Assembly: GCF_002261265.1 (NCBI RefSeq)
Contig: NZ_NEVK01000008.1
Coordinates: forward strand, 1 to 64,000
DNA: 64,000 bases
Direction: 5' to 3'
Origin: Bordetella genomosp. 7
Lineage (GTDB): Bacteria > Pseudomonadota > Gammaproteobacteria > Burkholderiales > Burkholderiaceae_B
Part shown: positions 51,501 through 59,269 of the stretch, piece after piece
How positions within the stretch are numbered: the first letter of the stretch is position 1
Layout: each line of letters opens with the position of its first letter
Translations under genes and position numbers: made by a program
The notes under the pieces: model-generated
The model's database searches: none
What the model was told of the DNA's origin: nothing
The model's input: the letters and a program-made list of their open reading frames with translations, nothing else

Positions 51501-51995
51501 ATGAGCAATTTGCAGCCCCCTCCGCAGTCCATCCTCGAAAAGTACCGGGGTGGCGACTTCCACCCTCTTTACACGACCAGCGTCACGGTGCGCGGCGGCG
51601 AAGCCGCGCACGGACGCGCTTCGGGCATCGCGATCTCGGACGACGGCGAATTGGCGGTCGAGCTGCGGCTGCCCGTCGAACTGGGCGGCCACGGGGGTGG
51701 GACCAACCCGGAGCAACTGTTCGCCGCAGGCTATGCCGCCTGTTTTCATGGTGCGCTGGCCATGCTGGCCGAGCGCGCCGGCGTCGTCCTGACGGACGCG
51801 GCAGTGACGGCCACTGTTGCGTTCGGGCGCGACCCGGTCGATGGCCTGTTTGCGCTGACAGCTGATATCAATATTCATCTGCCCGGGCTCGACAAGGCAG
51901 TGGCCGAGGAACTGGTGCGTAATACCGAACGCTTGTGCCCCTATTCCAAAATGGCCCAGGGCGGCATTCACAGCGTGGTCGCGCTGACCCAGTGA
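51501..51995 (+). CDS. Organic hydroperoxide resistance protein (Ohr/OsmC family)
   Basis: A 164-residue thiol peroxidase for organic hydroperoxides. The two redox cysteines are present in AAGYAACFHGAL and ERLCPYSKM, and GGTNPEQLFAAGYA is the Ohr signature. The N-terminal 20 residues (NLQPPPQSILEKYRGGDF) extend a little beyond the standard family start. Last gene of the peroxide-related group, convergent with a LysR gene that starts 3 bases after it ends. Confidence 0.92.
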   Translation: MSNLQPPPQSILEKYRGGDFHPLYTTSVTVRGGEAAHGRASGIAISDDGELAVELRLPVELGGHGGGTNPEQLFAAGYAACFHGALAMLAERAGVVLTDAAVTATVAFGRDPVDGLFALTADINIHLPGLDKAVAEELVRNTERLCPYSKMAQGGIHSVVALTQ

Positions 51996-51998
51996 AAA

Positions 51999-53003
51999 TC
52001 AAGTCGCCGGGGTCAGCACGCTGTCCAGGGTCTGCAGATCCAGGGCACGGATGTGCTCGGTCATGTAGTCGATGAATACGCGCATGCGAACGGGCAAATG
52101 CTGGCGGCTGAGAAAGCACAGGTAATGGCCTCGGTCCTCTGGGGCATATTGCGGAAGGCAGGCCACCAACGTGCCGTCACGCAAATGCTCGCATACTTGA
52201 TAACCCGCCATCTGCGCGATGCCCTGCCCTTCGAGCACGGTTTGCAGCACCAGGTCGGCGTCATTGAACGTAAGCCTGGCGGGCGGCGACACTTTGTGCA
52301 GCCGGCCGCCTATCTTGAATTCCCACTCGAACGCCCGGCCTGATGCCAGCCTGAAATTGACACACTTGTGCTTGGCCAAGTCTTCCACACTGGCCGGCAG
52401 CCCATAGGTGGCCGCATAGGCTGGCGATGCGCACAGCAGCATCTGCATGGGTATGATCTTTTTCGCGATGATCTGGCTGTCTTCCATGCGCCCATTGCGA
52501 AAAGACACATCGATGCGATCGGCACTGAAATCGGTGGGGCCATCATCGAGCACCAGCTCTACCGATACATCGGGGTAGGTGTCGCAGAATCCCCGCAACA
52601 GCGGCGCCACCACTTTGCGCCCGAACCCCACCGTTGAACAAACATGCAGCTCTCCGGCCGGAGGGCCTTCACGAAGTTCGCGCATACTGTCCAGCGCCTG
52701 CACAATGCGCTCGACGCCCGGTCGACATTGCTCGTAAAAGCGCTGCCCTTCCGCAGTCAGTGACGTATTGCGCGTGGTGCGCACGAATAATCGCGTGCCC
52801 AGCTGGTCTTCGAGCTTTTGTACGCTGCGACTGACCGCCGAGCGGCCAATGCCCAGCCGGTCGCCGGCTTTGGCGAAGTTGCCTTCGGCGGCCACGGCGA
52901 TGAACGCTGTCACGCCTGCGTAGCTGATCGCAAAACTTTCGGCCAGCGAGTTGCGCCCCTGGGTCGGCTGTGCGACTGAAAACGCAGTGGAAGGTGTCGT
53001 CAT
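51999..53003 (-). CDS. LysR-family transcriptional regulator
   Basis: A 334-residue LysR regulator with an N-terminal winged helix (TAFIAVAAEGNFAKAGDRLGIGRSAVSRSVQKLEDQLGTRLF) preceded by an unusually long 28-residue tail, and a substrate-binding domain with GELHVCSTVGFGRKVVAPLL and DGPTDFSADRIDVSFRNG. It is convergent with the MBL-AhpD-epimerase-Ohr group, not divergent, so its target is not obvious; it may control this group or distant genes. Confidence 0.93.
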   Translation of the reverse strand: MTTPSTAFSVAQPTQGRNSLAESFAISYAGVTAFIAVAAEGNFAKAGDRLGIGRSAVSRSVQKLEDQLGTRLFVRTTRNTSLTAEGQRFYEQCRPGVERIVQALDSMRELREGPPAGELHVCSTVGFGRKVVAPLLRGFCDTYPDVSVELVLDDGPTDFSADRIDVSFRNGRMEDSQIIAKKIIPMQMLLCASPAYAATYGLPASVEDLAKHKCVNFRLASGRAFEWEFKIGGRLHKVSPPARLTFNDADLVLQTVLEGQGIAQMAGYQVCEHLRDGTLVACLPQYAPEDRGHYLCFLSRQHLPVRMRVFIDYMTEHIRALDLQTLDSVLTPAT

Positions 53004-53081
53004 GATGGTGCCGCCGTGAGTAGTTTGATTCTAATCACTAAGACGTACCAGCCGGTCAGTTTGTGACGCGCCAAGCAAAAA

Positions 53082-53112
53082 AAATGGCCTTATTCAACAA
53101 AGGCCTTTTTAA
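53082..53112. terminator. Bidirectional terminator
   Basis: Stem GGCCTT (53086-53091) / AAGGCC (53100-53105), with A-run before and T-run after, so it can work on both strands. It separates the LysR promoter side from the convergent cupin gene's 3' end. Confidence 0.7.
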
Positions 53113-53159
53113 TCAAGCAGTTAAGCAGATCTTTTACTGCATTACTGAAATTTCTTGGT

Positions 53160-53603
53160 TTATTTCAGGGGGATCAGCGCTGGCGCCCCCTGTTTCTTGA
53201 TCAGAACCGCCAGGAATTTGGCCGGCTCGGTCTGGCTCGCGTTGCGCCCCACAAGATGAATATCGTTCGGGCCTTCGTAATAGGTCTGGCCCGGCCGCAG
53301 GGTGACTTCCTTACCGCCTTCTACCTGCATGACGATGCTGCCTTCAAGCACATAGACGAAGGCGGACGCATCGTGGCGGTGTACGGGGTCGGCGCCGCCG
53401 GGCGGGTAGTCAACGATGATCATCATGCCTTCGTTGCCGGGGAAGTTCGGCAACGACTGCGTCATCAAGGCGGTAACGGTAGGGTCGGCGGCGCTGCCTG
53501 CCGGGGCGCTGTGGTGTGCCGGGCCGGCGTGCGCAACCAAGCTGGCAAACAGCAGCGCGCCAACGGCCGCGCAGCGCAAGCCATGTGTGCGGATATGGAA
53601 CAT
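53160..53603 (-). CDS. Secreted cupin-domain protein
   Basis: A 147-residue protein with a signal peptide (RCAAVGALLFASLVAHA). The cupin metal motif PVHRHDASAFVYVLEGSIVMQVEG holds two His and a Glu and the second motif is GQTYYEGPNDIHLVGRN. Such small periplasmic cupins occur beside stress sigma factors. The start ATG at 53603 is fixed by AAAGGAGATCCC; the longer frame to 53672 runs through the promoter motif. Function unknown. Confidence 0.88.
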   Translation of the reverse strand: MFHIRTHGLRCAAVGALLFASLVAHAGPAHHSAPAGSAADPTVTALMTQSLPNFPGNEGMMIIVDYPPGGADPVHRHDASAFVYVLEGSIVMQVEGGKEVTLRPGQTYYEGPNDIHLVGRNASQTEPAKFLAVLIKKQGAPALIPLK

Positions 53604-53634
53604 GGGATCTCCTTTGATGATGATTGGCCATCCC

Positions 53635-53663
53635 ATCGTAGGATCTCTGAAGATATTCCGGTA
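53635..53663 (-). promoter_or_regulatory. Shared promoter-like motif before the cupin gene
   Basis: TACCG-N16-CCTACGAT on the minus strand, with the -10-like part ending 31 bases before the cupin ATG. Same spacing as at 49044 and 54842. Confidence 0.6.
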
Positions 53664-53724
53664 CCGCCACACTAGGGATCACCGTGTTGAGCGCCACGCA
53701 CCAAAGGTAGGCAAGAATGCCTGT

Positions 53725-54603
53725 TCAACCGCGTCCCAGCGACTTCGCGATGCGCTTGAGTTTGTCGGGATTGCGCTGCACCAGCACACGAGTCAGGCGT
53801 TCGCCGTCGGTTTCGTATGACTGTACGGACTCGAGTTCGCCGTCGATAAAGCGCAGCAGGGCCCATTGCCCGTTGATTTCATGTATTTCGGTGTGCAGCG
53901 CCTCGCGGAACCGTCGCTTACCGGCATAAAACAATTGGGCCAGGCGTTTGCCGCCAACCAGGCTGGCAAAACTGGTAGCTTTGCCGCCACCGTCGCCAAT
54001 AAGTTGCGCGTCGTCGCTCAACAAAGCATGCAAGCCGTGGAAGTCGCTCGACTGCATCGCGTCAGAAAATGCTGTCAACAAGCGCCGCAACGTGGCGCGA
54101 GGCACGGACTGCCGCGGCTCGCCGCCGCGCAGTTGCTGCCTGGCACGGCTTACCAGTTGGCGCACCGCCGCCTCGGTTCTGCCGAGCGTCTGGGCGATGT
54201 CATCATAGTTCGCGCCAAACACGTCGCGCATCAGGAATGCCGCACGCGCGCCAGGGGACAAGCGTTCGAGCATGAACAGGAAAGCCACCGACACATCGTC
54301 TGCCTGCTCCTGGAATTGTTCAGGAGTGACTGGCACAGGCATCAACATGGGTTCGGGAAGCCAGACTCCCACGTAATTGGCGCGCTCGGCCTTGGCTGCC
54401 CGCAAGCGGTCGAGCGCCAGCCGCGTGGTGACCCGAACCAGCCAGGCCTCGGGATTTTCTAGCGTCGCGCGCTCGGCGCCATGCCAGCGCAGCCAGGCGT
54501 CTTGCACCACGTCTTCGGCGTCGGCGACCGCGCCCAGCATGCGGTAGGCGATGCCGTACAGGCGCTGCCGGTACCGTTCGAACACTTGCACAGAGTCGGT
54601 CAT
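53725..54603 (-). CDS. ECF sigma factor with SnoaL-like C-terminal domain (ECF41-like)
   Basis: A 292-residue sigma-70-family factor. Region 2 covers FERYRQRLYGIAYRMLGAVADAEDVVQDAWLRW (residues 9-43), region 4 is YDDIAQTLGRTEAAVRQLVSRARQQL (near 160), and a C-terminal SnoaL/NTF2-like domain of about 110 residues follows, ending in QRNPDKLKRIAK. The domain order is that of ECF41/SigJ-type factors, which carry this tail instead of an anti-sigma partner. Targets of ECF41 are usually neighbouring CMD, oxidoreductase and epimerase genes, all present here. A shared promoter-like motif is found before three nearby units. Confidence 0.92.
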   Translation of the reverse strand: MTDSVQVFERYRQRLYGIAYRMLGAVADAEDVVQDAWLRWHGAERATLENPEAWLVRVTTRLALDRLRAAKAERANYVGVWLPEPMLMPVPVTPEQFQEQADDVSVAFLFMLERLSPGARAAFLMRDVFGANYDDIAQTLGRTEAAVRQLVSRARQQLRGGEPRQSVPRATLRRLLTAFSDAMQSSDFHGLHALLSDDAQLIGDGGGKATSFASLVGGKRLAQLFYAGKRRFREALHTEIHEINGQWALLRFIDGELESVQSYETDGERLTRVLVQRNPDKLKRIAKSLGRG

Positions 54604-54841
54604 GAGTGGGTCACGCCAGAAACTCTAAGGGCGGACGACAGCCGTACCGCCGCCGGGCCGCCGCCACGGGGCGACGTCATGGCCTGATCAATTCAGGCCC
54701 GGCCTGTAGCGGTGCGCAGATTTTACTGCGTAAGACGGGCCCGGGCCCGTCTCGTACTGCGGGGGCGATACACGACAGCGACGCCTTCGGCGCCTGGGCA
54801 ATGGTGCCTATGACGCAACAGCGTGCTTCCCGCCGCATGTC

Positions 54842-54870
54842 TACCGCGCCGTGCGAGACATCCCTACGAT
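54842..54870 (+). promoter_or_regulatory. Shared promoter-like motif before the alpha/beta hydrolase
   Basis: TACCG-N16-CCTACGAT, 53 bases before the hydrolase ATG. Its upstream flank (GTGCTTCCCG...ATGTC) is alike to that of the copy at 49044. The rest of 54604-54923 has no gene. Confidence 0.6.
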
Positions 54871-54923
54871 GGCATCACCACCCAACACCCAACCACGCCC
54901 CGCCAAGCCAGGAGTTACCCACC

Positions 54924-55775
54924 ATGAAGCGCAACACCATTACCACCGCCGACGGCACGCAAATCTATTTCAAAGACTGGGGTGACGGCCCCGTGGTCAC
55001 CTTTTCGCACGGCTGGCCATTGAATTCCGATGCGTGGGACGGCCAGATGCAGTTTCTCGCCAGCAAGGGCTTTCGTGTCATCGCCCATGATCGCCGCGGG
55101 CATGGCCGTTCGTCGCAGCCTTCTACGGGCAACGACATGGACGGCTATGCCGATGATCTGGCTCAGCTGATCGAGACCTTGGATTTGCGCCAGATTACGA
55201 TGGTGGGCCATTCCACCGGCGGCGGCGAGGTAGTCCGCTACATTGCTCGTCATGGCAACGCGCGCGTGGCACGCGCCGTCTTGATCGGTGCGGTGCCGCC
55301 GGTGATGGTTAAGTCGGCGGCGAACCCCGACGGACTGCCTTTGTCGGTCTTCGACGGAATTCGTGCTGGCGTCGCCAGCGACCGGTCTCAATTCTATAAA
55401 GACCTTGCCGCACCCTTCTATGGCGCCAACCGCCCCGGCTCAAAGGTATCGCAAGGCTTGCTGGACCAATTCTGGCTTTGGAGCATGCAAAGTGGCCAGT
55501 TGAACGCCTATGAGTGCATCAAGGCATTTTCCGAAACCGACTTCACGGAAGATCTCGGAAAGATCACGGTACCGACGCTATTCATGCACGGCGACGATGA
55601 CCAGATCGTGCCGGTAGACGGCGCCGCCAAAAAAGCCGCTCGGCTCGTGAGCAAATCGCGCGAGATCTATTACCCCGGCGCGCCCCATGGCCTGACCGCC
55701 ACACATCAGGACCAGATCAACGCAGATCTGCTCGCGTTCATCGTAGAAACCGCCACACCCGCGCGCGCCGCCTGA
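54924..55775 (+). CDS. Alpha/beta hydrolase, non-haem chloroperoxidase-like
   Basis: A 283-residue hydrolase. The nucleophile elbow is GHSTGGGE (Ser near residue 97), the oxyanion strand has [12 protein letters not shown], the acid is in [11 protein letters not shown] and the catalytic His in [10 protein letters not shown]. This sequence type is close to cofactor-free haloperoxidases/esterases that make peracids from H2O2 and carboxylic acids. The ATG at 54924 has AGGAGTTACCCACC before it. Probably expressed from the motif at 54842. Confidence 0.92.
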   Translation: MKRNTITTADGTQIYFKDWGDGPVVTFSHGWPLNSDAWDGQMQFLASKGFRVIAHDRRGHGRSSQPSTGNDMDGYADDLAQLIETLDLRQITMVGHSTGGGEVVRYIARHGNARVARAVLIGAVPPVMVKSAANPDGLPLSVFDGIRAGVASDRSQFYKDLAAPFYGANRPGSKVSQGLLDQFWLWSMQSGQLNAYECIKAFSETDFTEDLGKITVPTLFMHGDDDQIVPVDGAAKKAARLVSKSREIYYPGAPHGLTATHQDQINADLLAFIVETATPARAA

Positions 55776-55840
55776 AGCGGCGAGGCAAGACCTGGCCCTT
55801 GGCTTCGTATGCAGGCGGCTTGGCTCACAAAGGAACACCA

Positions 55841-56590
55841 ATGAACTCATTATCTGGAAAAACGGCCGTTATTACGGGTGGAAATAGCGGCATCGGCTAC
55901 GCCATCGCGCAAGCCTTCATCGCTGAAGGGGCGTGCGTCGCCATTCTGGGAAGACGCCGGCAAGCGGTGGACCACGCCGTCACTGAACTGGGCAGCGCCG
56001 CCTTTGGCATCGTCGGCGATGTGGCCGACCTGGAAACACATGACAGATTGGCCGCCGAGGTCGGAAAACGCTTTGGTGCGGTGGACATGTATGTGGCAAA
56101 TGCCGGCATGAACCGTATCGAACACACCGAGGCCGTCAGCGAACAAAGCTTCGATGAACAATTCGCAACCAACACCCGGGCCGTGTTCTTCGGCGTCAAA
56201 AAGATACTGCCTCTGATGCGCGATGGCGGCTCGATTATCTTGACCGGCTCAATCGCCAGCACCAAGGTGCTGGACAACCACGCTGTTTATGCCGGCTCCA
56301 AGGCGGCGATCTGCGCCTTTGCGCGAGCTTGGGCATTAGAACTGAAAACGCGCCGAATTCGGGTGAACGTGCTGAGCCCGGGCCCCACCGATACTCCGAT
56401 ACTCGCCAAGCTGGGCGTTTCGGAACAGCGCCGGCCGGCGTTCGAACAACACATGGCCCACGCCATTCCGCTCGGACGCCTGGCAAGCGCCCACGAACTC
56501 GCTCGCGCCGCAGTATTCCTGAGCTCGGACGACAGCACCTTTATTACGGGTACCGAACTACGAGTCGACGGCGGCCTTGCGCTGACTTGA
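55841..56590 (+). CDS. Short-chain dehydrogenase/reductase
   Basis: A 249-residue classical SDR. NAD(P) motif TGGNSGIGYAIA near residue 12, NAG motif in YVANAG, catalytic Ser in ILTGSIAS and Y-x-x-x-K in YAGSKAAICAF, then RVNVLSPGPTDTP. The ATG at 55841 follows AAAGGAACACCA. It lies 65 bases after the hydrolase gene on the same strand, probably in one unit. Substrate unknown. Confidence 0.93.
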   Translation: MNSLSGKTAVITGGNSGIGYAIAQAFIAEGACVAILGRRRQAVDHAVTELGSAAFGIVGDVADLETHDRLAAEVGKRFGAVDMYVANAGMNRIEHTEAVSEQSFDEQFATNTRAVFFGVKKILPLMRDGGSIILTGSIASTKVLDNHAVYAGSKAAICAFARAWALELKTRRIRVNVLSPGPTDTPILAKLGVSEQRRPAFEQHMAHAIPLGRLASAHELARAAVFLSSDDSTFITGTELRVDGGLALT

Positions 56591-56636
56591 CGACAGCCGC
56601 CCACTATCTATCCCACGCATCCTAAGGAAAGCCACC

Positions 56637-57008
56637 ATGAAAACCCATTTCGCTATCACTGCCCTGACCCTTTCTGTATTAGGTCTGAGTTCTTACGGGT
56701 ACGCCGCCGAGGAAACTGATGTTCCCGCCAGCCAATCTACCGAAACTCGCGCCGCCGTAGCGGCTGAGCTGGCGTCCGCCAGGTCGAACGGCCAACTGCA
56801 TGACGAAGAGCAGACCTACGTGCCGGCAAGCCACTCCACGCTCAGCCGCGATCAGGTTGCCGCTGACCTTGCGGCTTGGAACCGCGCTGGCCTGGCACAG
56901 GAATGGCAAAGCAATCTCACGCCGGATACCGCCAGCGCCGCTTATCAAAACAAGCAACTGCAGTATTTGCGGTACACCGGTACGCAGCAGATCGTTCATT
57001 TGAACTGA
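56637..57008 (+). CDS. DUF4148 domain secreted protein
   Basis: A 123-residue exported protein with a signal peptide ending near YGYAAEE. Two copies of a short motif (STETRAAVAAELASARSNG and STLSRDQVAADLAAWNRAG) form the DUF4148-type tandem helix typical of Burkholderiales. Function unknown. It is followed by a terminator at 57219. The ribosome site AAGGAAAGCCACC is good. Confidence 0.85.
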   Translation: MKTHFAITALTLSVLGLSSYGYAAEETDVPASQSTETRAAVAAELASARSNGQLHDEEQTYVPASHSTLSRDQVAADLAAWNRAGLAQEWQSNLTPDTASAAYQNKQLQYLRYTGTQQIVHLN

Positions 57009-57218
57009 TGCAGCACTGCCCTGACCTTCGAGACGACTCGTTGCGATATGCAGCCGGGCATGATGGTTACTGCTGGGCGAGCCAACAGCATGATTGCGGG
57101 CAACAATCATGTGGGATCCAACCTATCGGCAACACGTCTTGCAGAACATGGGCAAGAACGGGGACCGGCAACGGGCGGCTCCGTCAACGGTAAGTGATGT
57201 GTATGTTGCGTCCGCATC

Positions 57219-57246
57219 GGCCTCGCCATCAGCGAGGCCTTTTTAT
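57219..57246 (+). terminator. Rho-independent terminator
   Basis: Perfect 8-base stem GGCCTCGC / GCGAGGCC, 5-base loop, then TTTTTATT. It closes the SDR/DUF4148 transcript. No supported gene lies between 57009 and 57218. Confidence 0.9.
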
Positions 57247-57787
57247 TCATGGGCGCACATATCTCGGCGCCACGCTTGGGCAACCCCTTCGGTTGCATCC
57301 CGTGTCCGTTCTTGCCGAACGGGCTGCGGGGGCGGGCCCAGCGGCTTCGCCTAGTTTCTCCCCCCGGCCGACAGGCTGCATGGCTTCCAGAGGCATCAAG
57401 GGTGAAGGCTTCGCCCGGGATCCTCGCCCGTTCCCTGCGCTGCGCTTCGGGCTGCGGCTTCCGGTCCCGCCCTTGACCCCTCTTCCGGCCAAACGGTGTC
57501 AGTAGCAGACACGGCCCCTTGACGCGGCAGGAGCGCCCCACGCTATGCCCGAGGGAAGGAATTCCGGGCCAGAGCCCGCAACCCCTGCTCCCGAGGCTCC
57601 CGCCGGCGAGGGTGGAGAGCCCAGAGAGGCAAAGCTTCTTTGGAAACTACGGCTAGTACGCAGCCGATATTGGCGTCCATAGCAGGTAAAACAAGACACT
57701 CAGCACACCACCTCTGTGGCTGCGCGTACCTAAACCAAATTTCCCATACTTCTTGTAAGATCGAGTTACCCACAGCAAGGAGACACC
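57247..57787. other. Gap before the DRT3 locus
   Basis: About 540 bases with no supported gene, GC-rich to about 57600, then steadily AT-richer. At 57774 a strong ribosome site (AAGGAGACACC) leads into a small ORF. Confidence 0.45.
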
Positions 57788-57892
57788 ATGGCTGGCACGG
57801 GTAAATGCAGGCAACAGCCCCGCAAACCATATCGGATGCCGAACGCAGCCGCTGGCGATCGGCAGTTAACTATGCGCGCGCTGACGCATTAG
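57788..57892 (+). CDS. Small ORF with strong ribosome site, possible gene remnant
   Basis: A 34-codon ORF (MAGTGKCRQQPRKPYRMP...) has AAGGAGACACC ideally placed before its ATG. The overlapping frame from 57805 reads ISDAERSRWRSAVNYARADAL and FVMTKEF, which faintly resembles VbhA-type antitoxins (an S-A-V/D-N-A-R-A-S like helix). I take the region to be either a short leader peptide or the frameshifted 5' end of an antitoxin-like gene interrupted by the DRT3 cassette. Not decided. Confidence 0.3.
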   Translation: MAGTGKCRQQPRKPYRMPNAAAGDRQLTMRALTH

Positions 57893-57994
57893 CGCCCCCC
57901 CAAGTCTTCGTCATGACGAAGGAATTTAGGGTTTGGGGACTAGTTCAGGATAGGCTGTCGCCGGTTATTGTGTTGCAAGCGCGGAGACAAACCA

Positions 57995-59263
57995 GTGCAC
58001 GACCAATCTTTTAACCAGAAAACACTGGCGCAAGCCTTCAATAAGCCCGATTTCGTCGGAATAACTGCGCCTGCGCATCTGGACGCATTCCGCGAAAACA
58101 TGCTTAGTAAAGCAATAACTTGCTCCACTAACGGATTTGTAGTTTCAGCGAATCCACTTACGACCTTCCCTTTGAACGGGCGAAGAGTTTTTGTTTTTAA
58201 AAACCTCTGGGAAGAGCTAGTCGCACGAAAGCTCTGCATAAACATTAAGGAGGTGACGAGAACAGTGCCGCGAGGGCGCACACAGATTGTGTCGAACTTA
58301 CGCTTGCTACTAGAGGAAGGCGTTCCTTTTCGAATTTATCGCCTCGATATAAAAAGCTTCTACGAGTCTTTCAAAGCATCTTATGTGATGTCGAAAGTTA
58401 ACGAAATCGCTGAACTTAGTCCGTTGAGCAAGCGATTATTGCACGATTTGCTGTCTTGTCATGCCGCTCTTGGCGGCACCGGAATACCCCGTGGTCTCGC
58501 ACTTAGCGCAGCGTTGGTCGAGCACTTAATGAAAGAATTCGACTATAAAGTAGCTAGCCATCAAGAGGTGTTCTTCTTCTCCAGATACGTCGATGACATT
58601 ATAATAGTTACATCGGCGAGAGAAAACGAAGCCGACTTTGTCCGTCAAGTTAAGAATTTCTTGCCTTCAGGTTTGAATTTCAACCCTTCAAAGCGTCAAA
58701 TAATTGGAGCAGAAAACCGGGTTAGCCCAACAAAGCCATCCGCCATAGCGACAACTCTGTTTCGCTTTGATTATTTGGGCTACTCTTTCAAAGTCAGCGA
58801 ACCCGAAAGAAATAGCGACCAGCTCCCCTGCGCACACCATCGCATAGTTGTCGTGGATATAGCTGACAAGAAAATATCTCGATTTAAAAAGAGAATATCC
58901 AGATCCTTTCTTGATTTTTTGAGAACGGGGGATTTTTCGCTGCTACAGGACAGAATTAGATTTCTGACAAAAAATTTTAGCGTCTATAACGCAAAGGCCG
59001 GTGGAAAAAAAATCGCGGGAATTTTTCATAGTTATCCGCTAGCAGCAACTGACGCCGGAGGAATGGCGGCACTGGACCGATTCTTAAAAAATGCAATTCT
59101 GTCTAGAACAGGGCGCATATCTTCTCGGACCTTCCCCCTCCTAACAGGAGCGCAAAAAAGACGGCTATTGTCTCATAGCTTCACTGACGGGCATAAAAAG
59201 GCAACTTTCGTACACTTTTCCGGGACGAGACTCAAGGAAATCCAAATGTGCTGGGAATATTGA
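57995..59263 (+). CDS. drt3a: Drt3a, UG3-type defence reverse transcriptase
   Basis: A 422-residue reverse transcriptase of the unknown-group (UG/Abi-like) class. Motif A is YRLDIKSFYESF near residue 120, motif B GIPRGLALSAALVEHLM, and motif C RYVDDIIIV (catalytic YVDD) near 200. There is no maturase or endonuclease domain, which argues against a group II intron. The start is GTG at 57995, with GCGGAG eight bases ahead; the frame opens earlier with TTG at 57968. AT-rich unlike its flanks. With the second RT six bases downstream it forms a DRT type 3 pair. In that system an RNA template and both RTs are needed to make repetitive DNA that blocks phage. Confidence 0.85.
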   Translation: MHDQSFNQKTLAQAFNKPDFVGITAPAHLDAFRENMLSKAITCSTNGFVVSANPLTTFPLNGRRVFVFKNLWEELVARKLCINIKEVTRTVPRGRTQIVSNLRLLLEEGVPFRIYRLDIKSFYESFKASYVMSKVNEIAELSPLSKRLLHDLLSCHAALGGTGIPRGLALSAALVEHLMKEFDYKVASHQEVFFFSRYVDDIIIVTSARENEADFVRQVKNFLPSGLNFNPSKRQIIGAENRVSPTKPSAIATTLFRFDYLGYSFKVSEPERNSDQLPCAHHRIVVVDIADKKISRFKKRISRSFLDFLRTGDFSLLQDRIRFLTKNFSVYNAKAGGKKIAGIFHSYPLAATDAGGMAALDRFLKNAILSRTGRISSRTFPLLTGAQKRRLLSHSFTDGHKKATFVHFSGTRLKEIQMCWEY

Positions 59264-59269
59264 GGCGGC

